DNA of 51,064 nt from an uncultured Saprospiraceae bacterium (GCA_938016265.1 CALLWB010000095.1:1-51064); one strand, 5' to 3'. Numbered from the stretch's first letter, positions 8,312 to 16,227 are shown. Translations and numbers: made by a program. The notes: a model not told the origin generated them from the sequence alone.

Positions 8312-8698
8312 CTATTCTATTCTAATCATCTCTCCTTCTAGTATTTTGTCGAATAAATTGGAGGAGGTTTGCTGAATGTAGGAATTTTCTTTTGTTTCGA
8401 TGATCTTTACCGTTAGGATCATTTCTTCAGGAAAGGGTAGATTATTGGGGTTTTCCAGCACCTTTTTTAGCACCAGGGTGTAGCTACAATCACTCAGCCA
8501 TTTCACTTTAAATTGGGCTTTGACTTTAAAAGCCTCTCCATATTCGGTCTGTGTGGATCCTTTTCTTTCGATAATTGTCATTCCACTATGTTTGTCATAT
8601 AGTTTGAATTTTCCATTTTTGAATTTCTTGCATTCCAATTCTTGCCCGAATGCTATAGTGGAAAGGCAGATTAGGAGTCCGAGGATTAGGTTTTTCAT
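8312..8698 (-). CDS. small secreted protein of unknown function
   Basis: 128 aa. A signal peptide (MKNLILGLLICLSTIAFGQ) is followed by a small beta-rich domain with Cys23 and a conserved-looking WLSDCSYTLVLKKV segment. Related small exported proteins are widespread in Bacteroidota and are sometimes wrongly labelled DNA topoisomerase IV in databases. Nothing here suggests a nucleic-acid enzyme. Function unknown. Confidence 0.72.
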   Translation of the reverse strand: MKNLILGLLICLSTIAFGQELECKKFKNGKFKLYDKHSGMTIIERKGSTQTEYGEAFKVKAQFKVKWLSDCSYTLVLKKVLENPNNLPFPEEMILTVKIIETKENSYIQQTSSNLFDKILEGEMIRIE

Positions 8699-8812
8699 GT
8701 TGGTTTGTTTTGTAATTATTAGTAAATGCGCTCAGTTATCAAACAGGTTGTCGTCTCAATTGACACTAAGGTAAAGGTCAGGGCTAAGGCCCAATTTGTT
8801 TACTGGAATGCC

Positions 8813-8830
8813 CCCGGTTGAAAGACCGGG
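8813..8830. repeat. perfect 6-bp GC hairpin
   Basis: CCCGGT (8813-8818) pairs with ACCGGG (8825-8830) over a 6-base loop, 33 nt after the stop of the 251-aa gene. GC-rich against an AT-rich background, no T-run on the minus strand. Confidence 0.4.
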
Positions 8831-8862
8831 ATTTATAGTAATACGCTTATTTCTCTTTGTTT

Positions 8863-9618
8863 TCATTTATAAGTCATAACGGCCTTAGGTATACTGAGTT
8901 TGTCAAGTATTTTTTGAGGTTCGGTTTCTCCTTCGATGTTATCTAACGTATTTTCCATTTCTGGCCAAACAGGCATTGCATAACTAAGAATTTCACCTTC
9001 TTTTGTCCATTGAATTACTGCAAATCTATTATCCGTATTAATCGAGAATGAATAGATTTCTTTCTCCAAAAAACATTCAATTAAAATGGACAAACTAGAC
9101 GCAACGTCATAACCTTCGACCGCACTGAATAAGATAACATCAGATTGATGCTTGCTATATTTCAAGTCTGGTGTTCCTAGAAGGTATTTTTCAAATTCAT
9201 TTAAAAATATCCCTTCTTTTATGTCCTTAATCAAGCAAAAAGAATGCGCTGCTTCTGGCAATGGTGCTATATCTGGTAGTACAATACCAAGTTTTTTAGC
9301 GAATGCGATGACTTCCGATTTTTCTTCTTTCGCAAGTTCGCCATTAAGGAAGTGAGAACAATTATACTCCTGATCATTGGTCCAAAACGAAAAAACTTTT
9401 TCATCTTTACACGCAGTAGATAATATGACTACCAAATCTTCTTCATCGCCATAAGCAGTTCCTTCCGTATCCATAAAAGCAACATAATCTTTGTCCCCTT
9501 CGAAAAAAACAGTGCTGGGAAGGTTATAGTCGTGCTTAACCAACCACTTTTCTAGTTTCTCTTTCGATAAAGGTGCAAAAACGATTACATTATCATAGAT
9601 ATAAATTGATCCGCTCAT
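8863..9618 (-). CDS. hypothetical protein, 251 aa
   Basis: Cytosolic, acidic, no membrane segment. Not recognised. The sequence appears to be two similar alpha/beta halves: FAPLSKEKLEKWLVKH near 13-28 begins the first, and FCLIKDIKEGIFLNEFEKYL near 128-147 begins the second. Each is followed by a strand pattern (VVILSTACKDEKVFSFWT; DVILFSAVEGYDVASSL). This could be an internal duplication of a small domain. No catalytic motif is visible. Coding character is good throughout. Confidence 0.7.
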   Translation of the reverse strand: MSGSIYIYDNVIVFAPLSKEKLEKWLVKHDYNLPSTVFFEGDKDYVAFMDTEGTAYGDEEDLVVILSTACKDEKVFSFWTNDQEYNCSHFLNGELAKEEKSEVIAFAKKLGIVLPDIAPLPEAAHSFCLIKDIKEGIFLNEFEKYLLGTPDLKYSKHQSDVILFSAVEGYDVASSLSILIECFLEKEIYSFSINTDNRFAVIQWTKEGEILSYAMPVWPEMENTLDNIEGETEPQKILDKLSIPKAVMTYK

Positions 9619-10232
9619 TTACTTAGTTTGTTTCTATTGAAGTTCCAACCACCTCAGTATTGTTCATTTTACCTAATGTTGCACATGGTTCTATCCTAAA
9701 CATACGCAATCCTCTGAATATTTCAAATAAAAGTGATCCAATAAAAATAGTAAACGCAAAGGCGCGATGACGCAAAGTTTATCGATTGGGGTGGGTCGTA
9801 CTGGATATAATTGTTTAAACGTAGAGCTGCGGAGACGCGGAGTTTTGTGGCAAAAAAAGTTCCTTATGAAGTTCCTCCTTGCACTGTTCATACTCCCATA
9901 AAGCGTCACAGGTTGCCGTTTTATTCCAAGCAAAACAAGGTTTAATAACCTATCCGCTTGTTCAAGATGGTCACCAAATGACCAGGATTCTATTTTTCCG
10001 TTAATATGATGCTCCTTATCGAAACGTACAAATTGCTACAGGTGATCAAACCCAAAACCAGAAGACATCCACTACCCCTAACTACCAGACAAATGGGAAG
10101 TAAAAAAGATACTCCTCTGGCGATATCATGCACCTTCAAAAATGAATGGCGCCATTTTGATGCTCCCTACGGGATAAACAGCACTATCCCCTGGAAGGGA
10201 GACTGTTATTAGTTTTCCAAAAAATGGTAATC
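9619..10232. other. 614-base spacer with direct repeats and palindromes
   Basis: No credible gene; open frames at 9691-9933 and 10006-10212 lack coding character. Two 28-nt same-orientation copies of an AACG-n-A-n-AG-type periodic sequence are at 9753-9780 and 9818-9845, 20 of 28 positions identical. They resemble the heptad-like ACGCAGAGG intergenic repeats seen in many bacterial genomes. A bulged inverted repeat is at 10163-10201 (CTCCCT+GGGATA with TATCCC+AGGGAG, unpaired AC versus CTGGA). A perfect palindrome AATGGCGCCATT is at 10145-10156. Confidence 0.6.
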
Positions 10233-10337
10233 CTAGACGGATTTTTTCTTTTTCAGTTTCTTTTCTGCTCTTTTCTCTTTAGCTGTTTTAGCAGGTTCTT
10301 TTTTTACACTTTTCTTTGCGTCTTTACCCTTTCCCAT
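10233..10337 (-). CDS. 34-aa lysine-rich basic protein
   Basis: ATG at 10335-10337 and TAG at 10233-10235 enclose 34 codons beginning MGKGKDAKKS and ending KKLKKKKSV; about 44% of residues are lysine. The mid-part PAKTAKEKRAEKK gives an amphipathic, nucleic-acid-binding look. Tiny basic proteins beginning M-G/A-K-G recur in Bacteroidota genomes. Ribosome or nucleoid association is plausible but not shown. It is not the ribosomal protein THX, whose conserved RRGK core is absent. Shorter than usual gene-finder cut-offs. Confidence 0.6.
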   Translation of the reverse strand: MGKGKDAKKSVKKEPAKTAKEKRAEKKLKKKKSV

Positions 10338-10527
10338 GATCTTATCTATTTAAATGTTTGTTTTTACTCTTGGACAAGATAACCTATTAATTAGTTTTTT
10401 CACTAAAATTGGCGGTCTTAACACTTCTAGCACTTGATAAGTCGTTCGAATCGGTGCACTTTATTGCTTGGTTGCTGTCGGATGGGCAGGTTTTATTCCT
10501 AAATCAACGGTGCGCTGTGAAAGCAGT

Positions 10528-10866
10528 TTAATCTGCAATTGATTTTAGCCATTTCCCAATCAAGTCTGCTTTGATGTCTTCTTTCTTTTTGATCTTTATG
10601 TGTCGCATGGTTTTGCCATTTCCTTCTAGCAATTTGTCAGGATCCTCGATGCGTTCAAAATTGTAAAAGCCAAGGGTGAGGTGTTTTTTGGCATATCGTA
10701 AATACGTATAATCTTTGTTTTTAGCAAAAACGGGCATTCCCCATTTGATAGCTTCCGTTGTTCCGGGGTTACTCTCATGAATGAGCTGTCGAATTTCTTC
10801 AAGGAGCACTCTTTGGTCTTCCGTAGCTTCCTGGATATAGTCGGTGACTTCTTTATTAAATTTCAT
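10528..10866 (-). CDS. DUF1801 family protein
   Basis: 112 aa, cytosolic. Family signatures are IRQLIHESNPGTTEAIKWGMPVF and YLRYAKKHLTLGFYN, with a Lys-rich C-terminus. DUF1801 (YdhG-like, CyaY/frataxin-like fold) has no established biochemical role; fused members suggest small-ligand binding. Its ATG overlaps the stop codon of a degraded upstream frame (ATGA at 10863-10866), so it was once translationally coupled to a now broken gene. Confidence 0.85.
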   Translation of the reverse strand: MKFNKEVTDYIQEATEDQRVLLEEIRQLIHESNPGTTEAIKWGMPVFAKNKDYTYLRYAKKHLTLGFYNFERIEDPDKLLEGNGKTMRHIKIKKKEDIKADLIGKWLKSIAD

Positions 10867-11018
10867 GCCTTTCCGATTTCATTTATTGTCTTAAAATTAA
10901 TAAAAAATTCTTTAATGACAGAGGTGAGCAGATTGATCCAATTCTTGCAGGTATGGAATTGTAGTCGGGTCAATATTTTTTTGGTTGATCAATGCTCCGG
11001 TTGATTCTTTTTTTTCAT
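10863..11018 (-). pseudogene. frameshifted small gene upstream of DUF1801
   Basis: Two coding-like pieces lie in different frames. One reads ALINQKNIDPTTIPYLQE, the other continues NWINLLTSVIKEFFINFK and ends INEIGKA at a TGA that overlaps the DUF1801 start. A possible ATG at 11016-11018 precedes a run of eight A, where a third frame would be used. Joining the pieces needs two small indels. It looks like a gene of roughly 50 codons that has decayed. Not assignable to a family. Confidence 0.45.
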
Positions 11019-11078
11019 TTTTTTCTAAAAAAATGATAACAAAATAAAATACATACGACTTTATTAAAAAAGGGAGTT

Positions 11079-11234
11079 TTATGCTCCTTCTATCAAATCA
11101 AAAATGCTGGCCAGTATATTCGCTTCAGTAACACTGAAAGTTGATCCCATATTGTTTTTACTAGTAAAAACAATCCGAAGAATTAATGTTTTTCCATCGC
11201 CTAATTCGTGTATTGGAACATTCAATTCCAACAT
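11079..11234 (-). CDS. 51-aa open reading frame, possible gene remnant
   Basis: ATG at 11232-11234, TAA at 11079-11081. The translation starts MLELNVPIHELGDGK and ends ILASIFDLIEGA. Codon choice and the balanced amino-acid make-up look like real protein. It may be a complete small protein or the tail of a longer one, since a stop lies in frame just upstream. No family recognised. Confidence 0.4.
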   Translation of the reverse strand: MLELNVPIHELGDGKTLILRIVFTSKNNMGSTFSVTEANILASIFDLIEGA

Positions 11235-11373
11235 AAAACAGGTTGATTAAAAGTTCTTAAAATAGATTTTTGGGCGATTGATTCTCCCTGTGGAATGTGC
11301 TACTCAAATACAAGCAGCGCAACCACTCCCCTATTGTTGAACAATTTTTATTCACATTTTAAATCATTTTATT

Positions 11374-12183
11374 ATGAAAACTTTAAAAATTAGATCGTGG
11401 CTATTTAGCTTATTGGCAATCGTTGCCATTTCCACCTTTTTGACTTCCTGTGAACAGGAACGGGTGACTGATTCCATAGCACAGGAAGCCACCGACCTTC
11501 CAGAAGATGAAAAAGAAATGAAAGAGGCAGAGGCCATACTCAAAAATATGCAGCCTTTATCTGACAGTTATGTTCCATTAATTGAGCGAATGTCGGAGTT
11601 TAATCTTCCCGCTGCAGACTTAGCGGCAATGCGTACAAAAGACCTGACAGATGCCGTTCTTAACTATGAACTCTTGCTTCTTATGCATTCCAGAAATGAT
11701 ATACAAGCAGGGTTTGATTTTTTGAGTACAAATTATAATGGAATTCAAGAATTGTTGAAAAGAGAAGATGCTCCACAATCTATTTTCAACACGTATAAGG
11801 AGACTCCAATACTAGACTTTGGGCGCTTTTCCTCCCCTGCAGAAAAAGGGACACACAGCTTTAAAGTAATGTTCCTAGAAACCTTATTGGCACAAGAACC
11901 GATTATTACCCGACTATCGGAACGAATGAAATCGGAAGTCGCTCAAGTGCTACTCAAAAATGTAGATCAAAAGAAAAAACACAGCGAAGCATATGGGTTT
12001 TACAGCAGTTTAGCACCAGCATTGGCAATATCCAGAATGCTGAAAGCAGACTCCAATCGGAGCATGTTGTCCGCTAAACAAGATGGTGATTTATCCATTT
12101 TCCTTAAAAAAGGCCACATGGCTGCTCCTGAAACCGTAGAGCGCATTTTTGCTGAAGGTCGGAAAGTCTATTCCAGAAAATAG
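11374..12183 (+). CDS. lipoprotein of unknown function, 269 aa
   Basis: Signal peptide with lipobox FLTSC, acylated Cys26, followed by acidic residues (EQERVTDS). The mature part is helical and acidic near its start (EDEKEMKEAEAIL), then has LERMSEFNLPAAD-like segments with no recognised domain. It is the first gene of a two-gene plus-strand unit with the secreted protein at 12226 (42 bp gap) and a shared terminator, so the two probably act together at the cell envelope. TATTGTTG at about 11330 is a near match to a Bacteroidota -7 element. Confidence 0.8.
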   Translation: MKTLKIRSWLFSLLAIVAISTFLTSCEQERVTDSIAQEATDLPEDEKEMKEAEAILKNMQPLSDSYVPLIERMSEFNLPAADLAAMRTKDLTDAVLNYELLLLMHSRNDIQAGFDFLSTNYNGIQELLKREDAPQSIFNTYKETPILDFGRFSSPAEKGTHSFKVMFLETLLAQEPIITRLSERMKSEVAQVLLKNVDQKKKHSEAYGFYSSLAPALAISRMLKADSNRSMLSAKQDGDLSIFLKKGHMAAPETVERIFAEGRKVYSRK

Positions 12184-12225
12184 GGTATCAGAATCAATTA
12201 ATTAAAACAATTAAATTCATACAAA

Positions 12226-12744
12226 ATGAAAAATATAAAATTAATAATCCTAATTATTATCGCGCTCTCGTTGCAATCAATTAATGAATTGTCTGCACAG
12301 TATACCTGTGGAACATCAACACCAAACGGAACCTACACTCAAATGGTTTGCTCATGGTCTGAACCATTAGCGCCCTGGCAGATTGCGGCATTAAATAATA
12401 TTTCAGAGACGATGTTTCCGAACGCCTACCGATGGGGTAACGCAAGCGGCATGTACAATTGCCACTCCTACGCATGGTATTGGTCGTCGCTGAGCAACCG
12501 TGCCTGGATGAACTCCCCTTGGGAAGACATTTATTGGCTAGACGGCAGTTATGTACCTGCAAATTGGAACAACTCCACCCGAATTTCTTATGGAAACAAT
12601 GATTATCAAAATGGGGACCACTCTGCTAGAAATTACCCTGGCTATATTGGCTGGGCACATTCAAAATGGGGCAAGTTGCCAAGAATGTTACACTGGTACA
12701 CAGATGCACCCTACGGAGGCCCTTATCGCTTATATAGAAGATAA
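12226..12744 (+). CDS. secreted protein with putative Cys-His hydrolase centre
   Basis: 172 aa. A signal peptide ends near NELSAQ (24-25). The mature domain has the pattern YNCHSYAWYWSS (Cys79-His80), then GDHSAR (His132), AHSKWGK (His145) and LHWYTDAPY (His156). Cys followed by a downstream G-x-H and an SKWG-x(5)-H block resembles secreted NlpC/P60- or CHAP-like cysteine peptidases/amidases and the uncharacterised CHSYAW families. That suggests cell-wall or protein hydrolysis outside the cell, but this is inference from spacing and no family assignment was possible. Paired with the lipoprotein just upstream. Confidence 0.75.
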   Translation: MKNIKLIILIIIALSLQSINELSAQYTCGTSTPNGTYTQMVCSWSEPLAPWQIAALNNISETMFPNAYRWGNASGMYNCHSYAWYWSSLSNRAWMNSPWEDIYWLDGSYVPANWNNSTRISYGNNDYQNGDHSARNYPGYIGWAHSKWGKLPRMLHWYTDAPYGGPYRLYRR

Positions 12745-12764
12745 GATGGAATGATTTAACCAAT

Positions 12765-12789
12765 TGGCTGTCTCCTTGTGGGGCAGCCA
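12765..12789 (+). terminator. intrinsic terminator of the 11374-12744 unit
   Basis: A 10-bp stem TGGCTGTCTC (12765-12774) with GGGGCAGCCA (12780-12789), including two T-G wobbles, has a 5-nt loop and is followed by TTTCTTAGTTTTT. It lies 20 nt after the plus-strand stop and about 45 nt before the convergent lactonase gene's stop. Confidence 0.75.
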
Positions 12790-12834
12790 TTTCTTAGTTT
12801 TTGGGATTTGTCGAATACATTTCGATCTTGTCAA

Positions 12835-13704
12835 TCACCCCTTAATTTTATCGTTATTTTTTATTCTTTGAATATTCTCCTCATCATGCGTCGGAAGAAA
12901 TAGGATGCTTTTTGTTTTCGCTAATTCAAGAATCTTTTTACAACTTGCTGTATTCTGTGTTTTATTGTTAATGGTTGCTGAAAAGGATTGATTAAGCAGT
13001 CGATCATAATTGTAGGCCACATCTCCAGCGAATAAATACAGGGTTTTCTCCTTAGAGATCAGTCCTATTGAAACGTGCCCTCTAGTATGTCCTGGAGTAG
13101 GAATCATGACTAAATCCTTGCTTTTTGTCAGGTAGTGGCATTGCTCAAATAGTGCATATTTGCTATCTAACTTTACGGTCTGGATATTGCAATTTGGTGG
13201 GAATAGTTTGGGGAATGCACCGTCTTTTGTTTTCCATTCTGTTTCATTTACCAGGATAGGAATATTGGGAAAATGTTTCATTCCTCCTGTATGGTCAATA
13301 TGCAAATGAGTTAAAATGATTTTGCTTATAGACTGCGTTTCTATTCCTATTTTTTTTAGTTGTTGATCGATCTCTTCTTCTCTTTTTATATCGAACTTCA
13401 TTTGTTTTTCAAAATAGTACTTTGATATAAAATCGAGTTCTTTGAAATACCCCTTTTGATTCACGTCCGAAGAAAGGCCCGTATCAATTAAAAAAGTACC
13501 TTCTGGATGTACGATCACCCATGCCCAAATTGGCAGCCAATCGCCAAACTCCTTATCTCTAAAAGACAAGAGCGTGCTAATAGTGCCCGGCTGCTCAGCA
13601 TTCATCGCACTTTTTTTGATAGCCAATCTACCAATTTGCAAGCCATGTATTGCGACCTTCTCTGTTCCGTTTAGTGTTGTTATTTCTTTATGTAATGTAT
13701 TCAT
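12835..13704 (-). CDS. metallo-beta-lactamase fold hydrolase, AHL-lactonase-like
   Basis: 289 aa, cytosolic. A complete dinuclear zinc site is visible: H133-x-H135-x-D137-H138 (THLHIDHTGG), His205 (PTPGHTRGH), Asp228 (LFAGDVAYN) and His273 (LPTHDEEN). The layout (LIDTGLSSD before the HxHxDH, then TPGHTRGHVSIGL) matches the N-acyl-homoserine-lactonase group (AiiA/AttM-like), which opens the lactone ring of quorum signals. Related enzymes act on other lactones and esters, so quorum quenching is a hypothesis. An earlier-starting reading is not needed. Confidence 0.85.
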   Translation of the reverse strand: MNTLHKEITTLNGTEKVAIHGLQIGRLAIKKSAMNAEQPGTISTLLSFRDKEFGDWLPIWAWVIVHPEGTFLIDTGLSSDVNQKGYFKELDFISKYYFEKQMKFDIKREEEIDQQLKKIGIETQSISKIILTHLHIDHTGGMKHFPNIPILVNETEWKTKDGAFPKLFPPNCNIQTVKLDSKYALFEQCHYLTKSKDLVMIPTPGHTRGHVSIGLISKEKTLYLFAGDVAYNYDRLLNQSFSATINNKTQNTASCKKILELAKTKSILFLPTHDEENIQRIKNNDKIKG

Positions 13705-13732
13705 TTTTAATTATCATCAAATTTCGCTGGAT

Positions 13733-13753
13733 TATCAATAATTAACATTGATA
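13733..13753. repeat. perfect 7-bp hairpin
   Basis: TATCAAT (13733-13739) and ATTGATA (13747-13753) with a 7-base loop, between the 220-aa gene's stop and the lactonase start (29 nt upstream of the latter). It may be an operator or a weak terminator. Confidence 0.35.
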
Positions 13754-13826
13754 TTTCTTATCGCTTTCCTTAGTTTATATTTGTCAGCATCAGTAACTGA
13801 AAACAATTATTTGTGCTTTTTCCCTT

Positions 13827-14489
13827 TCAATAACTACTCCTATCTAATTCATAGAAGTCTTTGATTTCTGACAGTTTGATAAGCTGATCTACTTTTATGT
13901 TTTCCCAGGTCTCTTTAAAAACTTCATCTCCACCTTCTGAATCTTCGTTTGTATTCACCTTTGTCTGTTTCTTTTTTGTTAAATAGTTAATGCTTATTTC
14001 TCTGTCAATTACTGCACCTCCATGGCTTGCATCATACCCAATTAATTCAAAATCTGAATTCTGATACCTAAAGGTGTATCGCCAATATCCATATCTACCA
14101 TGGCTATAGTGCACATATAAATTCCCTTTATCTATTTCAATGGATAGTTCTGGTGGGTAATAAACACCCCCATCTTCATTTTCAGATTCAAAACAGTCAT
14201 AATTTTTCACTCCCAATTCGTAATCTTCATTTTCATTGAATAGGATAATAATACCTCTCCGGTTTCGATCTACTTTTTTCTCAAATCGATTTACTACAAT
14301 ATTGTCTTTGTTGGTTCCTTTGATTAGGAGCACACAATCGGCGGTCCCGTCTTTATTTAAATCCCCAATTATTTTTTCAAAAACCACATATCCTTCTGGC
14401 AAAAAGTCAGCTTGTTCCTTGGGATCTTGAAGTTGTCCAAAAACAGTGGTGGCCAAAGTTGAGAATAGAAGTATTAGTAATTTATTCAT
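13827..14489 (-). CDS. secreted protein with VCBS/EF-hand-like calcium loop
   Basis: 220 aa. The signal peptide is MNKLLILLFSTLATTVFG. Residues 41-54 (GDLNKDGTADCVLL) form a DxNxDGxxD calcium-binding loop like those in FG-GAP/VCBS and dockerin domains. The rest is acidic, with YVHYSHGRYGYWRYTFRYQN as an aromatic beta-hairpin region. Similar exported proteins in Bacteroidota have this loop followed by a beta-sandwich and no known function. Extracytoplasmic. Confidence 0.75.
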   Translation of the reverse strand: MNKLLILLFSTLATTVFGQLQDPKEQADFLPEGYVVFEKIIGDLNKDGTADCVLLIKGTNKDNIVVNRFEKKVDRNRRGIIILFNENEDYELGVKNYDCFESENEDGGVYYPPELSIEIDKGNLYVHYSHGRYGYWRYTFRYQNSDFELIGYDASHGGAVIDREISINYLTKKKQTKVNTNEDSEGGDEVFKETWENIKVDQLIKLSEIKDFYELDRSSY

Positions 14490-14513
14490 AATATGGATTT
14501 CTTGTTTTTAATT

Positions 14514-14580
14514 GATAACGGTATAATGTCGGGTTGTATTCTTCGAAATAGGAGGATATGCGATCAAATCTACTGTTATC
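14514..14580. repeat. long-loop inverted repeat GATAAC/GTTATC
   Basis: GATAAC (14514-14519) and GTTATC (14575-14580) enclose 55 nt and flank the spacer between the ChaN-like gene (its stop overlaps the right arm) and the 220-aa gene's start 25 nt away. Only 6 bp, weak on its own. Confidence 0.25.
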
Positions 14581-15415
14581 ACCGGTTACTTATTTTTTCA
14601 GAATGGGTAACTTTGTCCGTATAAAGTATATGTGTCATGTAATTTCTGTCCTCAAATATATTTTCACAAAAAAGCATTTTAGCAGAAAGAGTTTTGTTAA
14701 ATATATCTTCTTTTGGTTCAATTGTTCGTAGTTCAAGTCCATTCCCAATATTGTTCATCATAGTTCCTTGATTGAAGTAATGCATGATTGACATAATTTT
14801 TTTTGGGTCAAAGTTAATTGTATCATTCTTCAAATATACGCCTAGCATCTTTTTTCCATTGAATGGTTCGAGTCTGTTGTGTAAGTTTCCAGAAAGCGTA
14901 ACGATCTTGGTTTTTGGGTGATTGTTTCGAATTTCTAATAGGGCATTGTACATAGAAGAGTCTCGAGGGGACACTTTTTGATGATCAAAGAATTCAACAA
15001 TTATATTTTCATGTTCATTGCATTTCGATATCAAATTTAGCCAAGCTTCACCATTCATTCCAGAAGAATATTCTCCAGCGAAGAAACTCATATTTTTTAA
15101 TTGATCAATAGACATTTCCCCATGGAACTCACTCATTTGTGAAGGAGGAATCTCCATGGCCATGATGACTTTCCCTTCCTTTTTATAGATTAATTTACAT
15201 ATTCCATAGGCAAATTCTGCAGGCTCGTTTGTGCCATGCATTTCTCCAATCATGATAAGATTATAGTTTGAAATTTGCTTGTATAATTTACTATTTAGTG
15301 CTGTCAGATTTTTAATTGCTATCGAGTTTTTCTTTAACCTGAATTGATCCTTTGACAACTCTTCAGTTTGACAGGAGAAGAAAAAGAGGGGCACTATAAA
15401 AATTAATATTCTCAT
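14579..15415 (-). CDS. ChaN/Tiki-superfamily lipoprotein
   Basis: 278 aa. Lipoprotein signal with acylated Cys15 (FFFSCQTEE). The first conserved strand carries IGEMHGTNEP (Glu58, His60), the GExH motif of the EreA/ChaN/TraB/Tiki superfamily. IIVEFFDH and VTLSGNLHNR are the later conserved blocks, with His in LSGNLH. In this superfamily ChaN binds haem and EreA is a macrolide esterase. This protein is envelope-bound and closest in outline to ChaN-like haem-binding lipoproteins, but the specific ligand cannot be told from sequence. Confidence 0.75.
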   Translation of the reverse strand: MRILIFIVPLFFFSCQTEELSKDQFRLKKNSIAIKNLTALNSKLYKQISNYNLIMIGEMHGTNEPAEFAYGICKLIYKKEGKVIMAMEIPPSQMSEFHGEMSIDQLKNMSFFAGEYSSGMNGEAWLNLISKCNEHENIIVEFFDHQKVSPRDSSMYNALLEIRNNHPKTKIVTLSGNLHNRLEPFNGKKMLGVYLKNDTINFDPKKIMSIMHYFNQGTMMNNIGNGLELRTIEPKEDIFNKTLSAKMLFCENIFEDRNYMTHILYTDKVTHSEKISNR

Positions 15416-15444
15416 TATTTCTATTCTGATTAGAGAGAGCGTTT

Positions 15445-15489
15445 GGCAAATGCCGTACGAAGCGCCTGCAGACTATGGGCATTATAGCC
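15445..15489. repeat. bulged inverted repeat at ChaN/DUF2200 junction
   Basis: Left arm GGC-A-AATGCC (15445-15454) and right arm GGCATT-ATA-GCC (15478-15489) form 9 bp with unequal bulges (A versus ATA) and a 23-nt loop. It is 16 nt after the DUF2200 stop and 30 nt before the ChaN-like start. Confidence 0.5.
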
Positions 15490-15505
15490 TTGTTAGTACC
15501 CGATT

Positions 15506-15883
15506 CTACTTTTTTTCTTTACGCAGAATTTTCTCCATTTTACGACCTCTGGCCAATTCATCAATCAGTTTTTCCATGCGTCTACATTGTTTATACAATT
15601 CAAATTCATCCTCTATTTCTTCAATTCGATACCCACAAACGACTCCTTTTATCAAGTGTGCGTTTTGATTTATCTTAGCTTTTTGAAAAAACGTTCTAAA
15701 GGTTACTTTTTCATCAATAAGTGCTTGTAAAGCATCTTGATCAAAACCAGTAAACCATTTAATTACTTGGTTGAGTTCTTCTTGTGTTCTACCATTTTTC
15801 TCCAATCTATTGAGGTAAAGGGGATAAATGGTTGCAAATATCATATTGGCAACCTTTTCATTTTTTTCGGCTGTAACTTTCAT
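15506..15883 (-). CDS. DUF2200 family protein
   Basis: 125 aa, cytosolic, helical. The family signature runs KVANMIFATIYPLYLNRLEK, GRTQEELNQVIKWFTGF and IKGVVCGYRIEEIEDEFE, with a basic C-terminus (RGRKMEKILRKEKK). Length is standard for DUF2200 (about 120 aa). Function unknown. Members are scattered across accessory regions of many bacteria. Confidence 0.88.
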   Translation of the reverse strand: MKVTAEKNEKVANMIFATIYPLYLNRLEKNGRTQEELNQVIKWFTGFDQDALQALIDEKVTFRTFFQKAKINQNAHLIKGVVCGYRIEEIEDEFELYKQCRRMEKLIDELARGRKMEKILRKEKK

Positions 15884-16011
15884 TTTTGTTTGGTTTTGAA
15901 TTGATTGATGTTGACGTTCTCGCAGTAACCGACCTGCTAGCGCTAGCTAAGCATTTGCGGGTACAATGTGTTATCTGCTTTGGTGGTTTTACTAAAAATT
16001 GGTTAATTGTA

Positions 16012-16227
16012 TTAAGCAATTTGTATATTAATTTCCAATAGTCGTTGCTTTAGTTCTTCCATAGTTCCTTTGTATTCCAATTACATAAACTGTGCTTGCA
16101 CGGCCTGACCCATCATCCTTCACCTACAATAATAAGTTATTTCCAAATGCTGTACAAGGGACAAGTTGTATTTCTTAATTTCGGTTGGGAGCAAATAACG
16201 ATTAGCTATTTCAACAATAGAAGGAGC
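16012..16227 (-). pseudogene. disrupted gene remnant in two pieces
   Basis: Immediately after the hydrolase stop an open stretch without a start reads IANRYLLPTEIKKYNLSLVQ and ends in TGA at 16120-16122. About 40 nt further, a second piece in another frame reads LEYKGTMEELKQRLLEINIQ and stops at 16012-16014. The pieces could be one small helical protein (VQHLE / LEYKGTM) split by an insert of about 40-60 nt containing CGGCCTGAC (16101-16109). That 9-mer also occurs in two other spacers of the window. Family unknown. Confidence 0.4.

Noticed and set aside
8312-8698. DNA topoisomerase IV label
   Set aside because: A 128-aa secreted protein has no topoisomerase domain; the label is a known type of database error for related small proteins.
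9691-9933. 80-aa minus-strand frame
   Set aside because: Basic, Arg/Cys-rich translation, crosses the periodic repeats, no plausible start context.
10006-10212. 68-aa plus-strand frame
   Set aside because: Crosses two palindromes and has no protein-like composition.
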